Shown one piece after another: positions 16,602-26,099 of a stretch of 49,661 nucleotides of DNA; positions within the stretch are counted from its first letter, which is position 1; the number at the start of each line of letters is the position of its first letter. Location: NCBI GenBank assembly GCA_026710655.1, contig JAPOQN010000050.1, positions 1 through 49,661 of the forward strand. The letters are read 5' to 3'. Under the pieces are notes generated by a model, which had not been told where the DNA came from, did not search any database, and worked only from the letters and a program-made list of their open reading frames with translations. The stretch is from Chloroflexota bacterium. Lineage in GTDB: Bacteria; Chloroflexota; Dehalococcoidia; Tepidiformales; Tepidiformaceae. The position numbers and the translations under genes were made by a program.

Positions 16602-18464
16602 CTAGACGAAACGGTCGCGGACGGTGACGGCGTTGGGGGCGACCTCGGCGCAGGCGCCGCAGCGGATGCAGAGCTCGTCGACGATGCCGTGGCGCGCGCC
16701 CTCGTCGACGATGGCCTCCGTGGGGCAGATGGCGGCAGCCTCGGCGAGGGCGGGGTCGCCGGGGGAGGTGATCTCGTAGGTGATCATGCCGGGGAGGGAG
16801 CGGGTGGGGTCGCGCTTCTCGCGGATGAGGATCTCGAACTCTTCGCGGAAGTAGCGCAGGGCGAGCTTGACGGTGGTGGGGGCGAACTGACCGTGCAGGC
16901 AGTTCGACCAGATCATCGTCTGGATGAGGTCCTCAAGCTTGCCGAGGTCGGTCTCGCGGCCGCCGCCGTTGGCGATGCGGCGAAGGATCTCGACGGCGCG
17001 CTGGGTGCCCTGGAAGCAGGTGGTGCAGCGTCCGCAGGACTCGTCCTCGGCAAAGCCGAGGAAGTAGGTGCAGAGGTCGACAACGCTGGTCGTCTCGTCG
17101 AAGAAGACGATGCCGCCGGAGCCGAGGAACATGCCGCGCTCGCGGTAGGGGCCGAGGGTGAGGGGCAGGTCGGCCTCCTCGGCGGGGAGGACGCCGGAGA
17201 GGGGTCCGCCGGGCTGGTAGCCCTTGAGGGCGACGCCGCCGGGCGTGCCGCCGCCGTAGGTCTCAAGCAGGTCGCGGACGCTCAGGCCAAAGGGGATCTC
17301 GATGCAACCGGCCTGGTTCACGGCGCCGGAGATGGTGAACATCTTGGTGCCCTTGGCCTCGTCGGTGCTCACGCTCGACCACCCCTCGGCGCCGTGGCGG
17401 AGGACGAGGGGGGCGTTGGCATAGGTCTCGACGTTGTTGACGTTGGTGGGGAGGTTCCAGAGGCCGGCCTGGGCCGGGAAGGGCGGACGGATGCGGGGCA
17501 TGCCGCGGTAGCCGTCGATGGAGTTGATGAGGCCCGTTTCCTCGCCGCAGACGTAGGAGCCCGCGCCGGTGAAGACAACGAGGTCGAAGGTCTTGCCGCT
17601 GCCGAGGATGTCCTCTCCGAGGAGGCCGCGCTCGCGCGCCTGCTCGACGGCGATGTTCATGCGCTCGATGGCGAGGGGGTACTCGTGGCGAATGTAGATG
17701 TAGCCCTCGACGGCGTGCGTGGCGAGGGCGGAGATGAGCATGCCCTCGATGATGAGGTGGGGGTCACCCTCCATGAGGATGCGGTTGACCCAGGCGCCGG
17801 GGTCGCCCTCGTCGGCGTTGCAGACGAGGTAGCGGGGGTCGGCAGTGGCGTTGCGGAGAAAGTCCCACTTGCGGCCGGCGGGGAAGCCGCCGCCGCCGCG
17901 ACCGCCGAGGCCGCTCTCGAGCATGAGCTCGATGATCGCCTCGGCCTCCATGTCGAGGGCTTGCACAAAGCCTTCGTAGGCGCCGTTGGCGAGGGCGTGG
18001 TCGATGTTCTCGGGGTCGATCTGGCCGCAGTTGGCCATGAGGCGGCGGATCTGGCCGCGCATGTAGGGATGGTCTTCGAGAGGGGCTATCTGGTCGCTGG
18101 GAGCGCCTTCGACGACGCCGAGGGCGAGCTCGGGGAGCTCACCGGCCTCGACGAGGACGGTCTGCACAAACTCCTCGACGCGGTCGGGCGTGACGGAGTG
18201 GTAGAGGACCGTGCGCGTGCCGGCGGCGGAGCGCACGGAGAGCGTCGGTTCGAGCCAGCAGAAGCCCCAGGAGCCGGTCGTCGTGACGTCGGCGTTGAGC
18301 CCCTTCGCGGAGATGGCATCCCGAAGGGCGGCCAGGGTCTCTGCGCCGCCGCGGGCGAGGGAGGAGGTGTCGAGGCAGAGGTTGATCTGCTCACGGCCGC
18401 CAGCGCGGGCGGCCTCCCAGCGCTCGCGCGCTTCGGAAGCGATGGCGGTGAAGCGGTCGTTCAT
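16602..18464 (-). CDS. NuoF/HoxF-like NADH-binding flavoprotein with degenerate N-terminal domain and C-terminal ferredoxin domain
   Basis: 620 residues, longer than respiratory NuoF (about 430) and built like HoxF/HndC-type diaphorase subunits. An N-terminal thioredoxin-like domain (about 25-110) retains only two Cys, so its [2Fe-2S] cluster is probably lost. The core has the NADH/FMN loop GRGGGGFPAGRKW, the FMN segment NADEGDPGAWVN, GSYVCGEETGL, and the N3 [4Fe-4S] ligands in SCGRCTTC plus a later Cys (SNCLHG). A C-terminal ferredoxin domain keeps CIRCGAC and an upstream CP, the ligands of one [4Fe-4S] cluster. Start ATG 18464 overlaps the nuoE stop (ATGA) and follows GGGAGGGGG; the longer frame to 18704 is shadow. 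No other complex I genes are near, so it likely serves an NAD(P)-linked dehydrogenase. Confidence 0.88.
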   Translation of the reverse strand: MNDRFTAIASEARERWEAARAGGREQINLCLDTSSLARGGAETLAALRDAISAKGLNADVTTTGSWGFCWLEPTLSVRSAAGTRTVLYHSVTPDRVEEFVQTVLVEAGELPELALGVVEGAPSDQIAPLEDHPYMRGQIRRLMANCGQIDPENIDHALANGAYEGFVQALDMEAEAIIELMLESGLGGRGGGGFPAGRKWDFLRNATADPRYLVCNADEGDPGAWVNRILMEGDPHLIIEGMLISALATHAVEGYIYIRHEYPLAIERMNIAVEQARERGLLGEDILGSGKTFDLVVFTGAGSYVCGEETGLINSIDGYRGMPRIRPPFPAQAGLWNLPTNVNNVETYANAPLVLRHGAEGWSSVSTDEAKGTKMFTISGAVNQAGCIEIPFGLSVRDLLETYGGGTPGGVALKGYQPGGPLSGVLPAEEADLPLTLGPYRERGMFLGSGGIVFFDETTSVVDLCTYFLGFAEDESCGRCTTCFQGTQRAVEILRRIANGGGRETDLGKLEDLIQTMIWSNCLHGQFAPTTVKLALRYFREEFEILIREKRDPTRSLPGMITYEITSPGDPALAEAAAICPTEAIVDEGARHGIVDELCIRCGACAEVAPNAVTVRDRFV

Positions 18465-18940
18465 GCGTCCCCCTCCCCTCTGACATCGCGGGCGATGGCG
18501 ACGGCCTTCGCGACGGTCAGGTGGCCGACGACCTCGCCATCGAGCCAGACCTGGGGGGCCTCGCTGCAGGTGCCGTTGCACTGTCCGAGGCGGAGGCCGT
18601 AGGCGCCGTCCTCGCTCTGGCCATCGAGGGGAATGCCGAGGGTGTACTGGAGGGCTTCGCGGATGCGGTCGCCGCCGCGGAGGCGGCAGGCGGGACCGCT
18701 GCACCAGGCGATCTCGCGCTCGGGCGGGGGCTCGGTGCGGAAGTCGGCGTAGAAGGAGACGGCGCCGTAGACGAGCGCCGGGGTGGTGCGCATCTGGCGG
18801 GCAAGCACCTCCATCGCCTCGCGGGAGACGTAGCCGTAGCGCTCCTGGATCTCGATGAGAGCAGGGAGAAGATGGCCGCGTTCGAACTCGTACTCGGCGA
18901 CGAGATCTCGCAGCTCACGAGTGGTCGGCTCAGCCGCCAT
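18461..18940 (-). CDS. NuoE/HoxE-like [2Fe-2S] subunit
   Basis: 159-residue thioredoxin-like ferredoxin subunit (24-kDa subunit family). The N-terminal helical bundle includes LLPALIEIQERYGYVS, and the [2Fe-2S] ligands are CSGPAC near residues 79-84 and CNGTC near 120-124, all four Cys intact. It passes electrons between NADH:flavin in NuoF and a partner. Coupled to nuoF by ATGA. It lies 33 bp after the FAD oxidoreductase gene, whose stop is inside the TATAGT -10 box for this pair, so nuoEF may have its own promoter as well as read-through. Confidence 0.9.
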   Translation of the reverse strand: MAAEPTTRELRDLVAEYEFERGHLLPALIEIQERYGYVSREAMEVLARQMRTTPALVYGAVSFYADFRTEPPPEREIAWCSGPACRLRGGDRIREALQYTLGIPLDGQSEDGAYGLRLGQCNGTCSEAPQVWLDGEVVGHLTVAKAVAIARDVRGEGDA

Positions 18941-18972
18941 TTGTAGGGATCCCGTTTGTGAAATGCGGCACT

Positions 18973-18978
18973 ACTATA
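18973..18978 (-). promoter_or_regulatory. Candidate -10 box for nuoEF
   Basis: Minus-strand TATAGT, 32 nt upstream of the nuoE ATG. The TAG stop of the upstream FAD oxidoreductase gene (18974-18976) lies inside the box. Confidence 0.45.
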
Positions 18979-20308
18979 TCCGCGCGCCTCGCGCGGCAGC
19001 AACCGCGCGGGCGTCCGCATCCATGAGGTCGGCGGCGCGCTCGCCCAGCTGGAGGCTATAGTTCTGGCCGCGGTCCTCGGGGTAGACCTGGGTGGTGTTG
19101 GAGAGGTAGAGGCCGGCGATGCCGGTCTCCATGGGGGGGATGGAGGCGGAGTAGTTGGTCGTGATGACAGGCTGGCCGCCGGGGTCGCGGAAGAACCACT
19201 TCTCGCGCACCCAGGAGCGGTCGAAGGCGGGGTTGATGCGGCGGATGCTGTCCTCGTAGGCGGTCAGGGCTTCCTCGGCGTCCATCTGGAGGACGGGGTG
19301 GTCGGGGGCGACGTAGTTGGAGAGGTAGACGATGTGATTGCCGCCGTAGCGCTCGGGGGGGATGAGGTTGGTGTGCTCGACGCAAGCGACAAAGGGGAGG
19401 TCGTCGGCGATGGAGAGCCAGTAGACGTCGCTCAGGGGGCGGTCGAGGGCGAGGACGAGGCAGCTGGCCCACTGGTAGCGGACGCGGTCGAGGATCTCGA
19501 CGTAGGGGGCGGGGAGGCCGGGGGCGATGCGCTTGGTGATGATGTTGGGGGTGGTCATGAGGACCTGGTCGAATTCGTGGAACTCGCCGTCGGCACGGAT
19601 GCCGGTGACGGCCCCGAGATCGGTGACGACACCCTCGACGGGGGTGTTGAGGTGAATGCGGCCACCGGCTTCGCGGATGTGGTCGGCGAGGGCGAAGTAG
19701 TAGGAGCGGAAGGAGCCGCGGGGGTAGCCGAGGGTCTCCTTCGCGCCGAGGCGTCCTTCGCGCGAGCCGAAGCGGAGGCGGATCTTCCAGTGCAGCCAGG
19801 CCATGCCCACCTCATCGGCGTGCTCGGCGAACTTGCCGCGGAGGAGGGGTCCCCAGAAGGCGTTGAACGCCTGCGTGCCCACGGCGCGCTCCATCCAGGA
19901 GCGGGCGGTGACGTCTTCGTAGACGCGCCAATCGGCCTGGCGCTTCAACCAGAGGCTGGCGAGGCCGAGCCGCAGGCGACTGAGCAGGCTGACGGCGTCG
20001 AAGCGGAGAAGGTCGAGGGGGGTGACGAAGGGGTAGATTCGGCCCTTCACGAAGTGGCCGTTGTGGGGTTCGACCCAGTCGAGGCGGTCACCCAGACCAA
20101 GGTCGTCGAAGTAGCGAACGACGGTGGTGTCGTTGGTGAAGATGTGGTGATAAAAGCACTCGATCGGTTCGCCGCCGACCTCGAAGGTGACGACCTGGCC
20201 GCCGGGCTCGTCACGGCCCTCGAAGATGGTGACCTCGTGGCCGAGCTCCTGGAGGCGGCGGGCGGCGGCAAGGCCGGCGACGCCGGCGCCAACAATGCCG
20301 GCCTTCAC
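18974..20308 (-). CDS. NAD(P)/FAD-dependent amine-oxidase/protoporphyrinogen-oxidase-like oxidoreductase
   Basis: 444 residues. The N-terminal FAD-binding Rossmann motif is GIVGAGVAGLAAARRL (residues 4-19) with the FEGRDEPGG strand that contacts ribose, as in HemY-like/UDP-galactopyranose-mutase-like flavoproteins. A second family block is the C-terminal GLYLSNTTQVYPEDRG. Its coupling by 4-bp overlap to the flippase-like membrane protein and its place behind two glycosyltransferase-like giants suggest a role in making or modifying a surface glycan or isoprenoid lipid carrier, not haem synthesis. Substrate unknown. Confidence 0.82.
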   Translation of the reverse strand: MKAGIVGAGVAGLAAARRLQELGHEVTIFEGRDEPGGQVVTFEVGGEPIECFYHHIFTNDTTVVRYFDDLGLGDRLDWVEPHNGHFVKGRIYPFVTPLDLLRFDAVSLLSRLRLGLASLWLKRQADWRVYEDVTARSWMERAVGTQAFNAFWGPLLRGKFAEHADEVGMAWLHWKIRLRFGSREGRLGAKETLGYPRGSFRSYYFALADHIREAGGRIHLNTPVEGVVTDLGAVTGIRADGEFHEFDQVLMTTPNIITKRIAPGLPAPYVEILDRVRYQWASCLVLALDRPLSDVYWLSIADDLPFVACVEHTNLIPPERYGGNHIVYLSNYVAPDHPVLQMDAEEALTAYEDSIRRINPAFDRSWVREKWFFRDPGGQPVITTNYSASIPPMETGIAGLYLSNTTQVYPEDRGQNYSLQLGERAADLMDADARAVAAARGARI

Positions 20309-21318
20309 GGCGCCACCGGGGTGCGCTCTTCGACGGGCTCAGTACGAAGGCGTCCGAGGCGGGCAATGGGGATGCCGAAGGCCCAGAGGAGGATGAGGCC
20401 GGCGATCGTGGCGGGGGCGACGACGACGGCGTGGGCGACGATGGCGTAGGCGGCGGCGAGGCCGCCGGCGAGCCCGGCGTTGACCATGACGAGCTTGGCG
20501 GCCCACTCGAAGGGGCCCGCGCCTCCGAAAAAGGTGGGAATAATGATGGCGAGGTTGGCGGCGGCGAGGAGGAGGACGTAGTGGGCGAATCCGACCTTGA
20601 TGCCGAAGGCGAGGCCGACGATGGCGTAAGCGCCGGCCTCGACGGTCCAGCCGAGGATGCTGAAGAAGGTGACGAGGAGGAAGCTGCGCCAGTCGTGGAC
20701 GGAGCGGAGGGCGCCGATGACGGAATTGACGTGGGGTCGGAGCCGCCCGGCGAGGGTGGCGGGGAGGCGGGCGAGGAGGAAATCGGCGAGGCGGTAGGCG
20801 CGTTCCTCGCGCAGGGTGAGCCAGTAGAAGGCGACGAGGGCGACGGAGAAAAGGGCGGCGGCGGCGATGGCGATGGCCTTCAGGCGGTCATCACCGAGGC
20901 CGGCGACGGCGCCCGCGGTGAGGAGCATGAGCACGAGCACGCAGCCATCGAAGAGGCGCTCGACGGCGATGGCGCCAAGGGTGCCCATGGTGGAGACACG
21001 TTCGCGCTCGCCGAGGACGTAGGCGCGGATGAGCTCGCCGGCGCGCGCGGGGATGAGGTTGTTGGCCATGTAGCCGATGATTGAATAGGAGAAGAGGCGG
21101 CGAGGGCTGATGGAGGCGACGGGGCGCATGAGGATGGACCAGCGGTAGCAGCGCAGGAAGAAGGAGAAAAAGAGCACGACGACCGCGGGGGCGACGTACC
21201 AGTAGCTGGCGTCCTTGAAGGCATCGGCGATCTCGGAGGGGTCGGTGGCGAGCAGGAAGAGCGCGATGAGGAGGACACCGACGGCGAGGGCAGCCCAGAA
21301 ACGGAACGAGCGCAACAC
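20305..21318 (-). CDS. Flippase-like membrane protein (lysylphosphatidylglycerol synthase TM / UPF0104 family)
   Basis: 337 residues with about eight hydrophobic segments. Family marks are FFLRCYRWSILMRP near residue 54, the NNLIPARAGELIRAYVLG block near 90-107, and GAIAVERLFDG near 120, all typical of the UPF0104/AglD-like membrane family. Members are found beside glycosyltransferases and are thought to move lipid-linked substrates, or in MprF to make lysyl-PG; the synthase domain of MprF is absent here. It starts 6 bp after the Agl23-like gene and overlaps the FAD oxidoreductase by 4 bp. Confidence 0.85.
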   Translation of the reverse strand: MLRSFRFWAALAVGVLLIALFLLATDPSEIADAFKDASYWYVAPAVVVLFFSFFLRCYRWSILMRPVASISPRRLFSYSIIGYMANNLIPARAGELIRAYVLGERERVSTMGTLGAIAVERLFDGCVLVLMLLTAGAVAGLGDDRLKAIAIAAAALFSVALVAFYWLTLREERAYRLADFLLARLPATLAGRLRPHVNSVIGALRSVHDWRSFLLVTFFSILGWTVEAGAYAIVGLAFGIKVGFAHYVLLLAAANLAIIIPTFFGGAGPFEWAAKLVMVNAGLAGGLAAAYAIVAHAVVVAPATIAGLILLWAFGIPIARLGRLRTEPVEERTPVAP

Positions 21319-21324
21319 GGCTGA

Positions 21325-24300
21325 TCAGCGCTCCCCGGCCTCGGCGTTGTCGAAGAGACGCACGCGTGCGGCCCCGCCTTCCACAATCCAGAGCTTACCA
21401 TCGGGCGTCTCCACGATTCCGTAGGGGGAGAGCAGGGGCTCATCGACGGGGGCGATGGCGGACAGGAGCACGCCCTCGGAGCTGTAGACCCTTACCTCGC
21501 CGAGGGAGGGGAGGGAGAGGGCGATGCGGCCATCGCGGAGGACGCGCAGGTAAGGCTTGTCGAGGGCGTCCAGACCGCCCCAGCCGGGAACGGAGAACTC
21601 GCGCCGGTAGGCGCCGGAGGCGTCGAGGACCTGGACGCGGGCGTTCCACATATCGGCGATGACGACTTCGCCGTTGGGGGCGATGTCGATCCCGACAGGC
21701 TCGCTGAACTGGGCGGGGCCGCTGCCGCGGTGCAGGGTTTCGGGGTCGAAGGGACCCGCGGCCTCGCGCAGGTACTCGCCATCGGGGGTATAGACGACGA
21801 TGCGGGCATGGCCGGTGTCGGTCACCCAGAGGTTGCCGTCTGCGTCGACGGCAAGGTCGCGGGGACCAAAGAGGTGGTAGGGGCCGGGGGGCTGGCCATC
21901 GAGCGGGGGCGGCTCCCCGAACACGAGCACACGCTGGCGGAGGCCGGCATCGAAGGCGAGCACGCGCCAGCCGAAGGTGTCGGCGACGTAGACCCGGCCG
22001 TCGGAGGAGACGGCAAGGCCCCAGGGTTGCGAGGCCTCCGTGTCAGACTCGCGAAGTTCGACGGAGGCGAGAAAGTTCCCGTCGGGGTCGAAGCGCTGGA
22101 GGACGCCGGAGGCGCTGTCGATCACGTAGAGGCTACCGTCGGGGCCCGCCTCGACATCGACGGGCACGGAGAACTGGCCGGGGCGGCTTCCCAGCCCACC
22201 GAAGGTGGGCCGTCCCGACCCGTCGACATCCGGGCGAGCGGGCTCGATCGCCTCGATGCTGAGGGTGCCGGAGGCGCGGTCGAAGCCGATGGGGAAGTAG
22301 GCGAGTCCATCGATGGAGCCCGGCTCCTGGGGCGGTTCGTGGTCGCGCCAGTAGGCGAAGGCGTCGCCGGCCCAGCTTCCGCCAAAGACGCCGCTGCCGA
22401 TCTGGCGCCAGGCCTGCCCCTCGAAGGGGCCGGCGGTGAGGGCGGCCTTGTAGTTTTCGGGGAACCACCAGCGGTGGGCGTAGCGGGTCGGGGGAGCGAA
22501 GCCGGTGGCGCCGCGATCGGCAATGTCGCGGGCGACGACCGTCGCGTTCACGGCGTTGATGAGGATGACGTCGAACTCACCGGGCGGGAGGCCGTCCTCC
22601 ATGTCGCGGTAGGTGACGTTGCGGTAGTCGCGCAGGTACCAGACCCAGGGCCAGGCGAAGGAGGTGCGGGCATCGATGGCGATGCGCAGGTCGACGCCTC
22701 TGCCGGTGGCCTCGGCAAGGGCGTCGATTTCATCGGCCATGCGGGTAATCTCGGGGGAGCTCTGGGTGTAGATGAGCATGTCTTTGGGCACGTCGCCGCG
22801 CTCGAAGGTGACCCCGATCATCGTGCGCACCGAGAAGAAGGTCAGCGCCGCGACCACGGCAAGCAGGGTGAGGAGGGGGAGGGTTCGCCAGCCCAGGCGG
22901 GAGGCGAGGGCGGCAGCCACGGTGACGGTCGCCACGAGCGAGGCCAGGCCCAGGACCCAGCGCACCCAGGGCCACGGTCCCCAGTCGAGGGCAAGGGCCG
23001 CGAGCGTGAGGCCCGCCATCGCGAGGACGAAGGCGATAGCGAGGGCGGAGCCCGGGTCGAGCCGCGAGAGCCGGCTGTGGGTCCAGGCGCGATGGATCGT
23101 CCAGGCGGCGAGCAGGATGGCGGGGATGGCGAGGTGGGTGTTGAGCCACGGCATCTTCTCGCCGGCGAAGGAGAGGGCGGCGAAGAGGACGAGGAACCAG
23201 AGGACGAGGAAGCGCGCGAAGGCTGAGCCCTTCACCAGTGCCCAGGCGCCGCCGGCGAGCGCGAGCACGAGGGGAAGGAACTCGTAGGCGGGCATGAGCA
23301 TCAGGTAGTAGAACCAGGGCTGCATGCCACGGCGTACGTCCTGCTGGGCCTGCCAGTAGTCGATCGAGCCCCAGGCGCCGCTGCAGAGGCCGGCGGCGTT
23401 CGTCCACAGGCTGGTCATGAGGGTCGTGTAGATGAGGGCGGCCAGGACGGCGGCGATGAGCCAGGTGCGGGGTCGCCAGGAGAGACCCGCGATGGCGGCG
23501 ACACCGCCGGCGAAGAGGAAGGCAAAGCCGAGCACGGTTCCATCGCGGACCGAGGGGTTGGCGCAGACGGCGGGGGAGTCGAGCGGACCGGCGGCGAAGA
23601 TCGCCTCGAGCACGCCCTTGGCGAAGGGGGTGAGGAGGGGAAGGGTGAGGGTCCCGGTGAGCACGAGGAGATCGCCCGTGCGGGGCAGGGCACCCCAGCC
23701 GAGGCGACCGCGAAGCCGCGCGAGGAAGGGCCAGAGGGCGGCGACCACCCAGGCCACGGGGTAGAGGGCCGCAGCCCTGGCAAGCCTGGGCCAGAGCCTG
23801 TCGGCATCCCGGGCACGCAGGGTTGCGCTGGCGAGATCGAGCGCGAGGTGGCCGTTGAGGTAGAGCAGCAGGAAGGCGACGAAGAGGAAGGCCGCCTCTT
23901 TCGTGCTGAAGGCCAGCGCGAGGGCCGCGGCGAAGACGATGAGCCAGCGGGTGCGTCCGCCGTGGAGGTAGTGCCAGAGGGCGATGACCATCACGAGGAT
24001 GAAGAGGGCGAGGTAGATGTCCATGCGCAGGAAGCGGCTGAAGTAGACGAGGGTGGGGGAGAAGGCGAGGAAGGCGACGGCGGCGAGCACGCCGGTTGAG
24101 CCTAGCCAGCGCCGCAGGGCGAGGGGGGCGGCCACGACAGCCATACCGAAGAGGGCGGGGGAGATGCGGGAGGTGTAGTCGGTGGCGGTGAAGACGACGA
24201 AGGTGAAGCCCTGCGCGAGGTAGAGGAAGGGTCCGTGGAAGGTGGGGTTGTGGCGGTAGCTCCCCTGGGCGAAGTCCCAGGCCCACTTGGCGTGGATGCT

Positions 24301-24465
24301 CTCGTCGTGGTGGAGGGCGCGGGCGCCGAGGTCCCAGAAGCGAAGGGCGAAAGCGGCGGCGAAGATGGCGAAGTAGGCGAGCAGCACCCAGTCGACCTCG
24401 ATGCGCCGGGCGAGAAGGCGCTCGAAGGGGGTGGTCTCGGCAGCGTCGGGCGAGCGCGACGTCAT
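21325..24465 (-). CDS. Agl23-like (TIGR03663) membrane glycosyltransferase fused to an NHL-repeat propeller
   Basis: 1046 residues. Residues 1-620 or so are a polytopic GT-C/PMT-like membrane domain. The first extracytoplasmic loop has the acidic LHHDESIHAKWAW motif near residue 52-65 and NPTFHGPFLYLAQG near 75-88, diagnostic of the TIGR03663 family of Chloroflexi and Archaea. Residues about 745-1046 contain several NHL repeats (for example PVDVEAGPDGSLYVIDS, PRDLAVDADGNLWVTDTG, PVGIDIAPNGEVVIADMWN), predicting a beta-propeller outside the membrane. The enzyme probably transfers a sugar from a lipid carrier to protein or glycan. Start overlaps the upstream gene by 4 bp. Confidence 0.88.
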   Translation of the reverse strand: MTSRSPDAAETTPFERLLARRIEVDWVLLAYFAIFAAAFALRFWDLGARALHHDESIHAKWAWDFAQGSYRHNPTFHGPFLYLAQGFTFVVFTATDYTSRISPALFGMAVVAAPLALRRWLGSTGVLAAVAFLAFSPTLVYFSRFLRMDIYLALFILVMVIALWHYLHGGRTRWLIVFAAALALAFSTKEAAFLFVAFLLLYLNGHLALDLASATLRARDADRLWPRLARAAALYPVAWVVAALWPFLARLRGRLGWGALPRTGDLLVLTGTLTLPLLTPFAKGVLEAIFAAGPLDSPAVCANPSVRDGTVLGFAFLFAGGVAAIAGLSWRPRTWLIAAVLAALIYTTLMTSLWTNAAGLCSGAWGSIDYWQAQQDVRRGMQPWFYYLMLMPAYEFLPLVLALAGGAWALVKGSAFARFLVLWFLVLFAALSFAGEKMPWLNTHLAIPAILLAAWTIHRAWTHSRLSRLDPGSALAIAFVLAMAGLTLAALALDWGPWPWVRWVLGLASLVATVTVAAALASRLGWRTLPLLTLLAVVAALTFFSVRTMIGVTFERGDVPKDMLIYTQSSPEITRMADEIDALAEATGRGVDLRIAIDARTSFAWPWVWYLRDYRNVTYRDMEDGLPPGEFDVILINAVNATVVARDIADRGATGFAPPTRYAHRWWFPENYKAALTAGPFEGQAWRQIGSGVFGGSWAGDAFAYWRDHEPPQEPGSIDGLAYFPIGFDRASGTLSIEAIEPARPDVDGSGRPTFGGLGSRPGQFSVPVDVEAGPDGSLYVIDSASGVLQRFDPDGNFLASVELRESDTEASQPWGLAVSSDGRVYVADTFGWRVLAFDAGLRQRVLVFGEPPPLDGQPPGPYHLFGPRDLAVDADGNLWVTDTGHARIVVYTPDGEYLREAAGPFDPETLHRGSGPAQFSEPVGIDIAPNGEVVIADMWNARVQVLDASGAYRREFSVPGWGGLDALDKPYLRVLRDGRIALSLPSLGEVRVYSSEGVLLSAIAPVDEPLLSPYGIVETPDGKLWIVEGGAARVRLFDNAEAGER

Positions 24466-26099
24466 GGCGACCTCACGTAGATGACCACGAGCTCGAGGTC
24501 CTCATCGAGGCTGTTCCGCTCGGCGAACCAGTAGACGAGATCGAGGAAGCCGTCGGGGGCGCGGATGGAGCGTTTGAGCACCCAGCGCCCCTCAAGGGCA
24601 ACGAAGCCCTCGGGCGGGGGAGCAGCGGCGGGCCAGATTGCGACGGCAGCCTCGGGGGGGACGTGACCGGCGAGGGGGAACGTGGGCGAGCCGCGGAACG
24701 GCCAGGTGAGCTCCTCGCGGTAGCGCTGGTGGACAACGAGGGGACCCCGCGAGGCGGTTGCGTCGAAGGCGACATCGCGGATGGCGCGGGCGGAGGCGGG
24801 GGTGATGGGGCCGGGCAGGGGTTCGCCGGCGGCGCTCAGGGAGACGCCGCTGGTACCGGCGAGGAGCAGGAGTCCCCCCGCGGCGAGCACGGGCAGGAAC
24901 GCGATGGGGAACTCCTCGCGCTGGGTGGAGAGGAGCGCGAGCGCGAGGAGCGAGACGGCGAGGAGGGCAAGGAAGACGGGAACGGCGACCATGACGCGCT
25001 CGTCGAGGCCGCCGATGCGCCCTTCGCGGGCCCAGTCGCTGAGAACGAACAGGGCCACAGCCGCCAGACCGAGGGCAAAGAGGAGGAGGTAGACGTGACG
25101 GCCCCACTGCGCGGTCATGAGGAAGCTCGCAGCGCGCGCGAGGGCGGGACCGAGCAGGAGGCAAGAGGAGAGCGTGGCGGCGGCGAGGGGGAAGGGCGAA
25201 GTGGTGGGCAGGGCTACGAGGAACCAGGCGATGGCCAGGCCGGCCATCGCCAGCGAGAGTGTCTCCGCGGGGGTGGGGGCGCGGTTGGTGGCGCGGAAGT
25301 GAACGACCAGCCAGACGCCGGCGGCCGCTCCTCCCACCAGGAGCGGCAATTCGTAGTGGGCGGCGAGCTGAGCCACGTTGAGGGTCGACCAGGGCTCATC
25401 GAACCCGGCGGCGAAGAGGGCGAAGGGCGCGATGCGGAGCCCATCGGTCCCGACGCCGAACTGGAGGCTGGTGAGGAGCAGGCCGAGCGCCGCCCCGGCG
25501 GCGCCCCAGGCGAGGGCGCCCGGCCCAGGGCGGCTCCCGCGGATGGCACCCAGGACGACTCCCGCGAGCACCACGGGGAGCGTGAGCGGGCCTCCGGTCG
25601 TCACAAGGAAGGCGATCAGCAGCCAGCCCCAGGGGGGCGGGCGGCTCGCAACGAGGGCGACGACGAGCCAGATGGCGATGGCGGCGTCCCAGGCAGCGGC
25701 GGTCGCGGTGACACCGAGCAGGATGCTCGCGGGGTCGAGAGCAAGCAGGAGGAGCGCAAGCAGCGCACCGCCTTCGCCGAGCTTCCGGCGGAGGAGGAAG
25801 AGGGCGAGGGGGATGGTGGCCGTGCCGGCGAGGGCAAGGGCGCGGGCGGGCTCTTCGGACTCGGTCCAGTTGAGGGTGAGGGCGGTGACGGCCTGGTAGA
25901 GGGTGGGGACGTAGCGATCGTCCTCCATGCCGATGCGGGCCTGCCAGGCGCCGGCAAGGTGGGCGAGCTCGGCGCCGCCCACGGGCGCTCGCCAGACCAC
26001 GCCAACGCGCAGGAGGATGAAGAGCACCACCACGAGCACCCAGGCGATCGCGGCGACCGAGACGGTGGGAACGCGGCGGGCAGGGGCGGCGGCGCTCAT
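24462..26099 (-). CDS. Polytopic membrane protein, GT-C/PMT-like, unknown function
   Basis: 545 residues with roughly a dozen hydrophobic segments over the first 430 residues and a soluble C-terminal part (about 430-545). After TM1 comes an external loop with GGAELAHLAGAWQARIGMEDDRYVPTLY-type sequence, an arrangement that resembles GT39/PMT-like glycosyltransferases, although the acidic DE motif is not obvious. Overlaps both neighbours by 4 bp (ATGA), so it is tightly coupled to the DUF2298 and Agl23-like genes and likely works in the same glycan pathway. No family name can be given with confidence. Confidence 0.75.
   Translation of the reverse strand: MSAAAPARRVPTVSVAAIAWVLVVVLFILLRVGVVWRAPVGGAELAHLAGAWQARIGMEDDRYVPTLYQAVTALTLNWTESEEPARALALAGTATIPLALFLLRRKLGEGGALLALLLLALDPASILLGVTATAAAWDAAIAIWLVVALVASRPPPWGWLLIAFLVTTGGPLTLPVVLAGVVLGAIRGSRPGPGALAWGAAGAALGLLLTSLQFGVGTDGLRIAPFALFAAGFDEPWSTLNVAQLAAHYELPLLVGGAAAGVWLVVHFRATNRAPTPAETLSLAMAGLAIAWFLVALPTTSPFPLAAATLSSCLLLGPALARAASFLMTAQWGRHVYLLLFALGLAAVALFVLSDWAREGRIGGLDERVMVAVPVFLALLAVSLLALALLSTQREEFPIAFLPVLAAGGLLLLAGTSGVSLSAAGEPLPGPITPASARAIRDVAFDATASRGPLVVHQRYREELTWPFRGSPTFPLAGHVPPEAAVAIWPAAAPPPEGFVALEGRWVLKRSIRAPDGFLDLVYWFAERNSLDEDLELVVIYVRSP

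Noticed and set aside
16413..18602. 729-codon antisense frame opposite nuoF
   Set aside because: Low-complexity Gly/Ala/Glu protein with no family features; nuoE/nuoF on the other strand have intact Fe-S motifs.
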